Of a DNA stretch of 60,000 nt, positions 50,844 to 60,000 are shown one piece after another (within the stretch, counting starts at the first letter, position 1; each line of letters begins with the position of its first letter). Under the pieces are notes generated by a model. The model saw only the letters and a program-made list of their open reading frames with translations. It was not told the DNA's origin and made no database searches. The DNA is from Tubiluchus corallicola. Lineage: Eukaryota; Priapulida; Priapulimorpha; Priapulimorphida; Tubiluchidae. A program made the position numbers and the translations under genes. The DNA lies in the NCBI GenBank assembly GCA_030141605.1, contig JAQGDQ010000226.1:184001-244000 (forward strand). The letters run 5' to 3'.

Positions 50844-51563
50844 AACTTAATGCGAAAAACTTTCACGTGAATTGCTTTCATTTAATGATAACTGCATTAA
50901 TAGCATGAAACTGAGAAACCGCACAAGTGAGCAAAATTCTTCAAATAGGGCACACAATTGACCAAGTTTTTTGAAGCCAACATCCAAGTAATGTTCCAAA
51001 GATGTGCTACAAAATTGAGCAACATTTTTATGTGTAATAGATCGTCAGATTAATGAGTTTGATATAATGAAGCAGCCAAATAGTTTACACACACTTAGCA
51101 ACATATTTAAGTTGAGCACACAATGTCCAATTATAATAGTCTAAGGTTATAGTGTTGAATGCTTGTTTACTGAAACATTATTCCGGCTCGGCATATCAAC
51201 AGAACTAATCTTCCATGTTGCACAGTAGTTGTGTTACATCATTCTGCATGTGCACTTAGCATTTATAAAGAGGTTTGTTATCATAGCTATTATGCTTTTT
51301 AATGTATATAAAATTATGCTGTATCAATACTGCGTGAGAATGACCATTTTATTGTTTATATATGTTGTGTTTGTTTCTGGCAACCTTGCAGATGCTACCA
51401 TGCATGGCCATTTTCAGATTTGCTATAGCTGGCTTTGTAGTGACAAGTAACATAAACACTCGCGGTTGGTAACTTGTTCTGTTTTAGTAGTAAAAATTTG
51501 TAGTTCTCTATACTTGCTTGAAGGTCTGACTTTTATTGATGACACCTAAAAAGTTCTCTGATC

Positions 51564-52157
51564 ATGAACTCGACTTCGTTTTCGATTGATTTTACTGCTG
51601 TAAATTTAACGGAAGACGAGGCCACTTTTTTGGCCAAAAACGAGATAGTGATAAAAGCCTTGCTGTTCACGATTATGAGCATTGCTGTAACTGCAGGAAA
51701 TTTGTTAGTTCTGATGGCAGTTTATAAGATTTCTCGTTTGCAAACTAAAACAAATGCTCTCATTGCATCACTTGCAGTAACTGACTTACTTGTTGGTTTA
51801 TCAATGCCTGTAGAGATTACTGCATTGTTGTATCCGGTTCTGAAATCAAATGCAGTATTTGTAGTGGTGTAGCACATATTTGAATTGGGATTGTTATATG
51901 CAAGCACATTTCACCTGTGTCTGATAGCAGCTGAAAGATACATAGCTGTTGTTCATCCATTCAAGTATCACAGCATCGTGAGAAAAGAAGCCATTGTTGC
52001 TGCACTTTGCATTACATGGATTGTTGCTTTCATTGAGGCAGTTATTAATGACATCATCAGAATCATCTTCAAAGCGCAGAGTCTTTTGATTCTTGATGAT
52101 ATTTTAGCATTTTATTTACCAATGTTCTCGATTCTTGTACTGTATGTCTATGGCTAG
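51564..52157 (+). pseudogene. Type B GPCR, nonsense codon at TM3 and truncated after TM5
   Basis: Starts MNSTSFSIDFTAVNLTE and reads through TM1 and TM2 to NAVFVVV, then TAG at 51870-51872 where the intact type B receptor has CAG (VVQH). After the stop the homology continues in frame (HIFELGLLYASTFHLCLIAAERYIAVV) to TM5, ending at VLYV, where the sequence switches at about 52148 to tatggctagaaacattat, the upstream block of the next receptor. That upstream word occurs twice in a row at the join. TM6 and TM7 are missing. Confidence 0.9.
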
Positions 52158-52301
52158 AAACATTATTCTATGGCTAGAAACATTATCATTGTGGCTTTTT
52201 AATATAAATGACATTATATTGGATCTTTCATGACAGGTGTGTTTATCAATGAAAATGCTCAGCTTTTGCAAACCTTTCTGACTTTTTTCAAATGCGATGC
52301 T

Positions 52302-53153
52302 ATGAACATCAATACGTCTTCGTTTTTGGTTGATTTTGCTACCATGAACACAACTGAAAGTGGGGTTACACTATTAGCAAAGTCTGTGATTTCAATAAAA
52401 GTTCTGCTGCTAATACTATCTGGTATTGCTATAATAGCAGGAAACTTATTAGTTCTGATTGCAGTTTGTAAGATTCCTCATTTGCAAACTAAAACAAATG
52501 TTCTTGTTGCATCTCTTGCTGTAACTGATTTACTTGTTGGTTTACCAACACCAGCAGAAGTGACCAGAGTGTTGTATCCAGCTTTGTTGTCAAACCAAGT
52601 GTTTGTATCGGTGCTGAACATACTTTGACTTGGAATGGTGAATGCAAGTGCATTAAACTTGTGTCTGATAGCAGCTGAAAGATATGTGGCTGTTGTTCAT
52701 CCATTCAAGTATCACACCATTGTGAGAAAAGAAACCATTGTTGCCGCACTTTCCATTACTTGCCTTTTTGCTTTAACTGTGGCAGCACTTTGTGTTGTTT
52801 TCAGAATCATTGTCAATACACACGTTCTGTTAGTCGTTGATGCCACTTTAGCATTTTATTTACCAGTATTTACAATTCTTGTACTGTATGTCCTAATTTG
52901 GAGAACTGCAAGAAGGCACGTCTTACTGATACACAGTCCTGGTCAAGCAAGCCAGGTAAACGTGATGCAGATGAAAGCAACAAAAACTTTAGCCATTGTT
53001 ACCTATGCTTTTCTGGCATGTTGGGGTCCTTCGTATTTGTATAAGACATTTTGTTATATATTGTCTTATGAAGAGAAATACAAAACAGCACGTGTTCTGT
53101 ATGCACTTGGATTTACAAACAGCGCTGTCAACCCAGTTGTGGATGCTTTTCCT
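52302..53153 (+). pseudogene. Type A GPCR, nonsense codon at TM3 and fused at TM7
   Basis: Start MNINTSSFLVDF (frame open from 52230). TGA at 52626-52628 just before TM3, where intact copies read TTTGAAGTT and this copy CTTTGACTT. The frame continues afterwards (MVNASALNLCLIAAERY) through TM6 (ACWGP) to TM7, where NPxxY has become NPVVD. At about 53153 it runs directly into TM1 of a type B receptor (AVTAGNLLVLMAV). The 211-codon open frame at 52635-53270 is therefore a TM3-TM7 plus TM1-TM2 chimera. Confidence 0.88.
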
Positions 53154-53963
53154 GCTGTAACTGCAGGAAATTTGTTAGTTCTGATGGCAGTTTATAAGAT
53201 TTCTCGTTTGCAAACTAAAACAAATGCTCTCATTGCATCACTTGCAGTAACTGACTTAATTGTTGGTTAATCAATGCCAGTAGAGATTACTGCGATGTTG
53301 TATCCGGTTCTGAAATCAAATGCAGTATTTGTAGCGGTGTAGCACATATTTGAATTGGGATTGTTATATGCAAGCACATTTCACCTGTGTCTGATAGCAG
53401 CTGAAAGATACATAGCTGTTGTTCATCCATTCAAGTATCACAGCATCGTGAGAAAAGAAGCCATTGTTGCTGCACTTTGCATTACATGGATTGTTGCTTT
53501 CATTGAGGCAGTTATTAATGACATCATCAGAATCATCTTCAAAGCGCAGAGTCTTTTGATTCTTGATGATATTTTAGCATTTTATTTACCAATGTTCTCG
53601 ATTCTTGTACTGTATGTCCTAATTTGGAAAACTGCAAGAAGTCACGTTTTACAGATACACAGTCAGTATCAGGGAAGCCAGGCAAACGTGATGCAAATGA
53701 AAGCAACAAAAACTTTAGCCATTGTTACCTTTGCTTTTCTAGTATGTTGGGGACCTGAGTATGTGTATGAGACGTTTTGTTACATATTTTCTTATGAAGA
53801 GGAACATAGTAGTACGATATCGATGCCATTTGGACTTGGATTAACCAACAGTGCCGTTAATCCAATGATATATGCATTTTCTAATACTGACTTTAAATGG
53901 CTTTCAAGGAAATTTTATTTTGACAAACAGTATCAGAAAATTGCATTAATCACATGCAACTAA
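53154..53963 (+). pseudogene. Type B GPCR, headless, two nonsense codons
   Basis: Begins inside TM1 at the fusion point. TAA replaces TTA in DLIVGL (about 53267-53270), and the TAG at TM3 is the same as in the copy at 51564. From 53355 the frame is open to TM7 (NSAVNPMIYAF) and the end QKIALITCN. The sequence from TM3 to TM5 is nearly identical to the 51564 copy, so both descend from one already broken gene. Confidence 0.9.
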
Positions 53964-54724
53964 CATTCCTAACATAGAGCGTACATGTAAACAGCATTTT
54001 TGAATAGGAATAGATGATCGAACGCATTCTTGAGGCAAGTGGTTATTATATGTGCTTAGCAACCATTTAAGCAATGTTGAGACTGTCTAGATTAATGGTG
54101 ACTAGTTGCAGTACTTTAGTTGTTAGCAGTACCATTTGGGGTTTGCAGTGTCCCGAATCATGTAATAAGCTACTGACAAGATAAATTGCAACACCAAATT
54201 TTGTAACGATGTAAACTGACTTGTTAATAAATGCATTACAGATGAATAAATATTTAAATGATGTCAACTGTAGTAATGTCAAAACGCAGACACTAGATTT
54301 AACAATTTTTGTATATAATGCCAAATAATGAGATTTTTCACAACCTCCAATGAAAATAGTGATAGTTTTTTGTTTAAACGTACTTATTTGTTTCCATTAT
54401 CACGTGTAAAGCAGTTATGCTACTTGACCAAAGATTTTTCTCAATGTGTTACAAACGTAAACCAGTTTTGTACCCAACTAGCTAGAGAAAATTTGTCTAA
54501 ACAATTTGTTGACATATTAAATAAGAGTCTGTTATTGTGTTTAAACTATATATTGCATGCGCTGTTGTATCTATCCTTATTGTATTGATAGTGGTATAAT
54601 ATATTGATATTGAACATGTTATTACAATTGGTTTTTTATCGTGTTCAGTGAAATGTTTGCAGTAGGTAATGTTTTACCTGTCAATTCTGATCAGAAATGA
54701 AAAGAAATGAAAGGAAGTTTGCAC
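53964..54724. other. Spacer of the GPCR repeat unit
   Basis: 3' flank related to the one after 47989 (gcttagcaaccatttaagca), then the recurrent gtgttcagtgaaatgtttgc near 54643. No gene. Confidence 0.55.
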
Positions 54725-55440
54725 AGGTGTGGTAATATGTATGCATTACAGACACCTAACTGTTGAAGCGCTAAAGTAGTCACTGTAGCGGATAGCCCTA
54801 TAGGCTGAAGCCTAAGGCCCGGGATCAAAAGGGGCCCGGCAAAATAAAACGAAAAAATTTTTTTTTGTAAAAAAAAATAAATTGACAAAAGAGCAAGGGG
54901 CTCTTTTTTTTCAAAAGTCAGTCACTATATTTCAAATCGGGTTTACACAAATCAAGTTTACACAATTTAAGTTTACACAATTCAAGTTTACACAATTCAC
55001 GTTTACACAGTTTAAGTTTAAGTTCAAAATTTCAGTTTCCGAATTTTTCTGGGGGCAAAGTCATTTATAATTTCTGAAAAGTCCATTTTATCACAATCGG
55101 TGGGCAAAAACTCACAAAATTAAACAAACTTACAAACGACGAGAGCTCCACAAAAACACGTCAGCTCAGCAGTGTAGCAACATTTAAAAGGCCCGTTCCA
55201 AGCTCAAGCCTAAGGCCCATAAAATCATAATCCGCCGCTGAGTAGTCATTGTACAATAGTTTCACAGGTGGGATAATATGTACACATTTCACACACCTAA
55301 CTGTTGAAGTGCTAAAGTAGTCATTAGACAATAGTTTCACAGGTGGGATAATATGTACACATTTCACACACCTAACTGTTGAAGTGCTAAAGTAGTCATT
55401 AGACAATAGTTTCACAGGTGGGATAATATGTACACATCAC
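54725..55440. repeat. GPCR-spacer minisatellite interrupted by a transposon
   Basis: About four ~75-bp units of the spacer minisatellite; one unit is split by the hAT-like element at 54783-55240. Units to the right are almost identical (cacaggtgggataatatgta). Confidence 0.87.
54783..55240. mobile_element. 458-bp hAT-type non-autonomous transposon with perfect 8-bp target duplication
   Basis: AGTAGTCA flanks both sides (54775-54782 and 55241-55248), a perfect 8-bp target duplication. Ends are CTGTAGCGGAT and, inverted, CAGCGGCGGAT; CAGNGGCGGAT is a familiar hAT end. Subterminal aagcctaaggccc and, inverted, atgggccttaggctt extend the symmetry. The interior has a run of about five 15-bp units (ttcaagtttacacaa). 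No transposase frame. Confidence 0.9.
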
Positions 55441-56121
55441 ATGCATTAACTGTGGAAGTGCTCTTTCACGTGGCACTTTGTTTTTTGTGATTGGACATTT
55501 GTTTCCTATGTGCTGTAGGAGATATGTTATGACTCCTGTATTTCACAAATCTCTCAGACTTAAATCTGCAGGCCTATGTGTCGTCTTTCCCTGTGTACAT
55601 ATTTTTTAATCCATCTTATAATTGGTTTTAACCACTAACTCTCATTTATTGTTTATCATTTGCTGTGTCCAACTAACGTTATAGACATTTTCATGTGTGA
55701 AATAAAATTGAAATTTAATTCAAAACTTATGTAGGTGTGGTAATGTTTATTGTATGCATCTACGAAGTCATCCAGCCAGAAATCAGATGTCATACACCTA
55801 CTCTCTAAGCTAGAGAAAATTTATGGCTACCGTCTAACAATACATATTGCTCTTGCCTAATAGCTGAAATGTTTTCGTGAACCAAAGTAAACTTGCAAAG
55901 TAAAGAGCAATTGTTCTGCCGATGTGCTTTGTGTCTATAAAATTCTATGGCTAAAAACATTATCATTGTGGCTTTTTAATATAAATGACATTATATTGGA
56001 TCATTGTGAGAATGACTGTGTATAGTTTGATTGTATTTCTGATAATGCTTTTCTTGTAAATGTATTTCCCATTTGCCGTTGCAATGAAAATACAACACGG
56101 ACATTTGCTAAAGTCAACTGA
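55441..56121. other. Spacer and upstream region of the fourth type A receptor
   Basis: Contains ggagatatgttatgactcct (55509), aacaatacatattgctcttg (55837) and the conserved upstream block. No gene. Confidence 0.55.
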
Positions 56122-56223
56122 ATGCTCGGCTACCTGTTCATTCTGTCTTTTGTGACAGGTGTGTTTATCAATGAAAATGCTCTGCTTTTGCAAACCTTTC
56201 TGACTTTTTTCGAATGCGATGCT

Positions 56224-57129
56224 ATGAACATGAACACGTCTTCATTTTTAGTTGATTTTGCTACCAAGGACATTACAGAAAACGGGGTTACATTTTTAGC
56301 AAAGTCTGTGATATCAATAAAAGTTCTGCTGGTAATACTATTAGGTATTTCTATAATAGGTGGAAACTTTTTAGTTCTGTTTGCAATTTGTAAGTTTCCT
56401 CATTTACAAACTAAAACAAATGTTCTTGTTGCTTCACTTGCTATAACTGATTTACTTGTTGGTCTATCAACACCAGCAGAAGTGACCACAATGTTGTATC
56501 CAGCTGTGTTGTCAAACCAAGTGTTTGTATTGGTGCTGTTCATATTTGAAGATGGAATGGTTAATGCAAGTGCATTAAACTTGTGTCTGATAGCAGCTGA
56601 AAGATATGTGGCTGTTGTTCATCCATTCAAGTGTCACACCATCGTGAGAAAAGAAACCATTGTTGCCGCACTTTCCATTACTTGGATTTTTGCTTTAACT
56701 GTGGCAGCGGTTTGTGTTATTTTCACGTTCATTTTCAATAAACATGGTCTGTTAGTCGTTGATGCCACTTTAACATTTTATTTACCGATGTTTACGATTT
56801 TTGTACTGTATGCCCTAATTTGGAGAACTGCAAGAAGGCACGTCTTGCAGATACACAGTCAGGGTCTAGAAAGCCAGGCAAACGTGATGCAAATGAAAGC
56901 AACAAAAACTTTAGCCATTGTTACCTTTGCTTTTCTGGTATGTTGGGGTCCCTCTTCTCTGTATCAGACATTTTGTTATATATTGTCTTACGAACTTAAA
57001 TATGAAATAGTTGAGTTTTTATATGTATTTGGATTTATCAACAGTGCCATTAATCCAATCGTGTATGCACTGTCTAGCACTGATTTTAGATGGGCTTTCA
57101 AAAAAATGTTGCTTTCACGTGAATTGTAA
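56224..57129 (+). CDS. Rhodopsin-class GPCR, type A, intact (301 aa)
   Basis: Start MNMNTSSFLVDFATKDITE; the frame is open from 56122 but the MNMNTSS start is preferred as in its paralogues. TM1 reads GISIIGGNFLVLFAI; then AITDLLVGL, AAERYVAVVHP, YLPMFTIFVLY, FAFLVCWGP, NSAINPIVY and the tail KKMLLSREL. From TM1 to the tail it is nearly identical to the receptor at 58735, while the N-terminus and TM1 differ. No TM3/ECL2 disulphide cysteines. Confidence 0.93.
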   Translation: MNMNTSSFLVDFATKDITENGVTFLAKSVISIKVLLVILLGISIIGGNFLVLFAICKFPHLQTKTNVLVASLAITDLLVGLSTPAEVTTMLYPAVLSNQVFVLVLFIFEDGMVNASALNLCLIAAERYVAVVHPFKCHTIVRKETIVAALSITWIFALTVAAVCVIFTFIFNKHGLLVVDATLTFYLPMFTIFVLYALIWRTARRHVLQIHSQGLESQANVMQMKATKTLAIVTFAFLVCWGPSSLYQTFCYILSYELKYEIVEFLYVFGFINSAINPIVYALSSTDFRWAFKKMLLSREL

Positions 57130-57544
57130 AACTTAATGCGAAAAACTTTCACGTGAATTGCTTTCACTTAATGATAACTGCATTAATAGCATGAAACTGA
57201 GAAACCGCGCAGGTGAGCAAGATTCTTCAAATAGAGCACACAATTGACTAAGTTTTTTGAAGCGAACAGCCGAGTAATGTTCCAAAGATGTGCTACAAAA
57301 TTGAGCAACCCAACCAGCTAGAGAAAATCTGTATAGTTTAAACAATTTGTTGATACATTAAATAAGAGTCTGTTATTGTGTTTAAACTATATATTGTATG
57401 CACTGTTGCATTTATCCTTATTGTATTGATAGTGGAATAATATATTGATATTGAACAGGTTGTTACAATTGGTTTTTTATCGTGTTCAGTGAAATGTTTG
57501 CAGTACGTAATGTTTTACCTGTCTATTCTGATCAGACATGAAAA

Positions 57545-58115
57545 GAAATGAAAGGACGTTTGCACAGGTGTGGTAATACGTCCACATTTCAGACACCTAA
57601 CTGTTGAAGCGCTAAAGTAGTCATTGGACAATAGTTTCACAGGTGTGATAATATTCACATTACAGGCACCTAACTGTTGAAGTGCTAAAGTAGTCATTGG
57701 ACAATGGTTTCACAGGTGTGGTAATACGTCCACATTTCAGACACCTAAGTGTTGAAGCGCTAAAGTAGTCATTGGACAATAGCTTCACAGGTGTGGTAAT
57801 ACGTACACATTTCAGACACCTAACTGTTGAAGCGCTAAAGTAGTCATTGGACAATAGTTTCACAGGTGTGATAATATTCACATTACAGGCACCTAACTGT
57901 TGAAGTGCTAAATTAGTCATTGGACAATGGTTTCACAGGTGTGGTAATACGTCCACATTTCAGACACCTAACTGTTGAAGTGCCATAGTAGTCTTTGAAC
58001 AATAGTTTCACAGGTGTGGTAATACGTACACATTTCAGGCGCCTAACTGTTAAAGTGCTAAAGTAATCATTGGACAATAGTTTGACAGGTGGGATAATAT
58101 TCACATTACATGCAT
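57545..58115. repeat. ~75-bp GPCR-spacer minisatellite, about 8 copies
   Basis: Units of gtcattggacaatagtttca, caggtgtggtaatacgtaca, catttcagacacctaactgt, tgaagcgctaaagta. A higher-order pattern is visible: units with ataatattcacattacaggc alternate with aatacgtccacatttcagac units. Confidence 0.92.
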
Positions 58116-58734
58116 TAACTGTGGAAGTGCTGTTTCACATGGCACTTCGTTTTTGTGATTGGACATTTGTTACCTATGTGCTGTAGGAGATGTGTTATGA
58201 CTCGTGTATTTCACAAATCTCTCAGACTTAAATCTGCAGGCCTATGTGTAATCTTTACCTCTGTACATAATTTTTTAATCCATCTTATAATTGGTTTTAG
58301 CCACTAACTCTCATTTATTGTGTCCAACTAACTTTATAGACATTTTCATGCGTGAAATAAAATTGAAATTGAATTCAGAACTTACGTAGTTGTGGTAATG
58401 TTTATTGTATGCATCTATGAAGTACATCCAACCAGAAATCACATGTCATACACTTACTGTCTAAGCTAGAGAAAATTTATTGCCACCGTCTAACAATACA
58501 CATTGGTCTTGCCTAATAACTGAAATGTTTTCGTGAACCAAAGTAAACCTGCAGAGTAAAGTGCAATTGTTCTGCCGGTGTGCTTTGTGTCTATAAAATT
58601 CTATGGCTAGAAACATTATCATTGTGGCTTGTTAATATAAATGACATTATATTGGATTTTTCATGACAGGTGTGTTTATCAACGAAATTGCTCTGCTTTT
58701 GCAAACCGTTCTGACTTTTTTCTAATGCGATGCT

Positions 58735-59715
58735 ATGAACATGAATACGTCTTCGTTTTTGGTTGATTTTGCTACCATGAACACAACTGAAAGTGGGGTT
58801 ACACTATTAGCAAAGTCTGTGATTTCAATAAAAGTTCTGCTGCTAATACTATCTGGTATTGCTATAACAGCTGGCAACTTATTAGTTCTGATTGCAATTT
58901 GTAAGTTTCCTCATTTACAAACTAAAACAAATGTTCTTGTTGCTTCACTTGCTATAACTGATTTACTTGTTGGTCTATCAACACCAGCAGAAGTGACCAC
59001 AATGTTGTATCCAGCTGTGTTGTCAAACCAAGTGTTTGTATTGGTGCTGTTCATATTTGAAGATGGAATGGTTAATGCAAGTGCATTAAACTTGTGTCTG
59101 ATAGCAGCTGAAAGATATGTGGCTGTTGTTCATCCATTCAAGTGTCACACCATCGTGAGAAAAGAAACCATTGTTGCCGCACTTTCCATTACTTGGATTT
59201 TTGCTTTAACTGTGGCAGCGGTTTGTGTTATTTTCACGTTCATTTTCAATAAACATGGTCTGTTAGTCGTTGATGCCACTTTAACATTTTATTTACCGAT
59301 GTTTACGATTTTTGTACTGTATGCCCTAATTTGGAGAACTGCAAGAAGGCACGTCTTGCAGATACACAGTCAGGGTCTAGAAAGCCAGGCAAACGTGATG
59401 CAAATGAAAGCAACAAAAACTTTAGCCATTGTTACCTTTGCTTTTCTGGTATGTTGGGGTCCCTCTTCTCTGTATCAGACAGTTTGTTATATATTGTCTT
59501 ACGAACTTAAATATGAAATAGTTGAGTTTTTATATGTATTTGGATTTATCAACAGTGCCATTAATCCAATCGTGTATGCACTGTCTAGCACTGATTTTAG
59601 ATGGGCTTTCAAAAAACTTGTGTTTTCACGTAAATTGTCCCATAATTTCGTTAGTAGCATGAAACTGAGAAACTGCACAAGTGAGCAAAATTCTTCAAAT
59701 AGAGCACACAGTTGA
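58735..59715 (+). CDS. Rhodopsin-class GPCR, type A, intact, extended C-terminus (326 aa)
   Basis: Start MNMNTSSFLVDFATMNTTE; an in-frame stop lies just upstream, which fixes the start. The 5' part to TM1 (GVTLLAKSV, LSGIAI) resembles the 52302 copy, whereas from AICKFPHLQTKT to TM7 it is almost identical to the 56224 copy. Motifs complete: AAERYVAVVHP, YLPMFTIFVLY, FAFLVCWGP, NSAINPIVY. The tail differs from all sisters: a deletion removes the usual stop after SREL, so translation continues about 24 residues into former 3' UTR (KLRNCTSEQNSSNRAHS). Confidence 0.93.
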   Translation: MNMNTSSFLVDFATMNTTESGVTLLAKSVISIKVLLLILSGIAITAGNLLVLIAICKFPHLQTKTNVLVASLAITDLLVGLSTPAEVTTMLYPAVLSNQVFVLVLFIFEDGMVNASALNLCLIAAERYVAVVHPFKCHTIVRKETIVAALSITWIFALTVAAVCVIFTFIFNKHGLLVVDATLTFYLPMFTIFVLYALIWRTARRHVLQIHSQGLESQANVMQMKATKTLAIVTFAFLVCWGPSSLYQTVCYILSYELKYEIVEFLYVFGFINSAINPIVYALSSTDFRWAFKKLVFSRKLSHNFVSSMKLRNCTSEQNSSNRAHS

Positions 59716-59827
59716 CCAAGTTTTTTGAAGCCAACATCCAAGTAATGTTCCAAAGATGTGCTACAAAATTGAGTAACATCTTATGTGTAATAGATAGTCA
59801 GATTAACGTGCTTCATATAATGATGCA

Positions 59828-60000
59828 GAATTTGGAATGATGAATGCAAGTTCTTTTCATCTGTGCCTGATAGCTACTGAAAGATACATATCTGTTGTTC
59901 ATCTGTTCAAGTATCACACCCTCATGAGAAAAGAAGCCACTGTTGCAGCACTTTGCATTACTTGGGCTTTAGCTTTAATTCAGGCTGTTATTAATATTAT
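59828..60000 (+). pseudogene. Headless GPCR fragment running off the window
   Basis: Receptor homology starts abruptly at the TM3 entrance (EFGMMNASSFHLCLIATERY) directly after 3'-flank sequence of the preceding gene (cttcatataatgatgcag). It continues to TM4 (CITWALALIQAVINII) and is cut by the window end. TM1-TM2 are absent. If an intron lies before it (it is preceded by cag) it could be a 3' exon, but all relatives are single-exon, so a truncated copy is likelier. Confidence 0.7.

Noticed and set aside
55161-58104. Minus-strand frames with KLLSNDYFSTSTVR-like repeats
   Set aside because: Antisense of the 75-bp spacer minisatellite; repeated peptide only mirrors the DNA repeat.

Overview
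The window is nuclear DNA of a multicellular animal, almost certainly an invertebrate. Genes are split by GT-AG introns of about 0.1-5 kb, the DNA is AT-rich, and minisatellites and short non-autonomous transposons are dense. Gene content (Src-family kinase, an EGF/WAP/thyroglobulin/antistasin membrane protein, type II gamma-glutamyltransferase, rhodopsin-class GPCRs) is metazoan. The intronless GPCR cluster makes a cnidarian or another early-branching marine invertebrate my best guess, but nothing seen here proves the phylum.

Layout. 1-1400: a 39-bp minisatellite. 2001-6445 (+): the last five visible exons of a Src-family tyrosine kinase; its SH3/SH2 part and glycine loop must lie upstream of the window. 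6.9-7.6 kb (-): a decayed LINE reverse transcriptase. 8.0-11.1 kb: minisatellites and otherwise featureless sequence. 11122-19508 (-): nine exons whose phases join exactly into an 881-residue type I membrane protein: signal peptide, three EGF domains, WAP, thyroglobulin type-1, antistasin-like region, one membrane span, then a cytoplasmic tail of about 500 residues ending in a 9-residue repeat (TKELPSQPA/T). 21433-39982 (+): eleven exons of a gamma-glutamyltransferase, head-to-head with the previous gene; all recognisable catalytic residues are present but the C-terminal exons were not found. Its introns hold MITEs, a minus-strand ORF, an LTR-element primer-binding-site remnant and a 33-bp minisatellite. 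40.9-41.45 kb: a 5S-rRNA-headed SINE.

41.9-60 kb: a tandem array of single-exon rhodopsin-class GPCRs, all on the + strand, of two alternating kinds (A, start MNMNTSS; B, start MNSTS or MNVTE). Five copies are intact and six are broken. The broken ones record how the array evolves: deletion across a 5-bp microhomology, a receptor fragment joined to the next promoter, a TM7-to-TM1 fusion of two receptors, a nonsense codon shared by two copies, and a gene that is a patchwork of two paralogues. All intact members lack the usual TM3/ECL2 cysteine pair. A large repeated unit (spacer minisatellite, conserved upstream block, receptor) underlies the array.

Exon joins were worked out by eye from splice consensus, phase and homology; no transcript or database search was possible.
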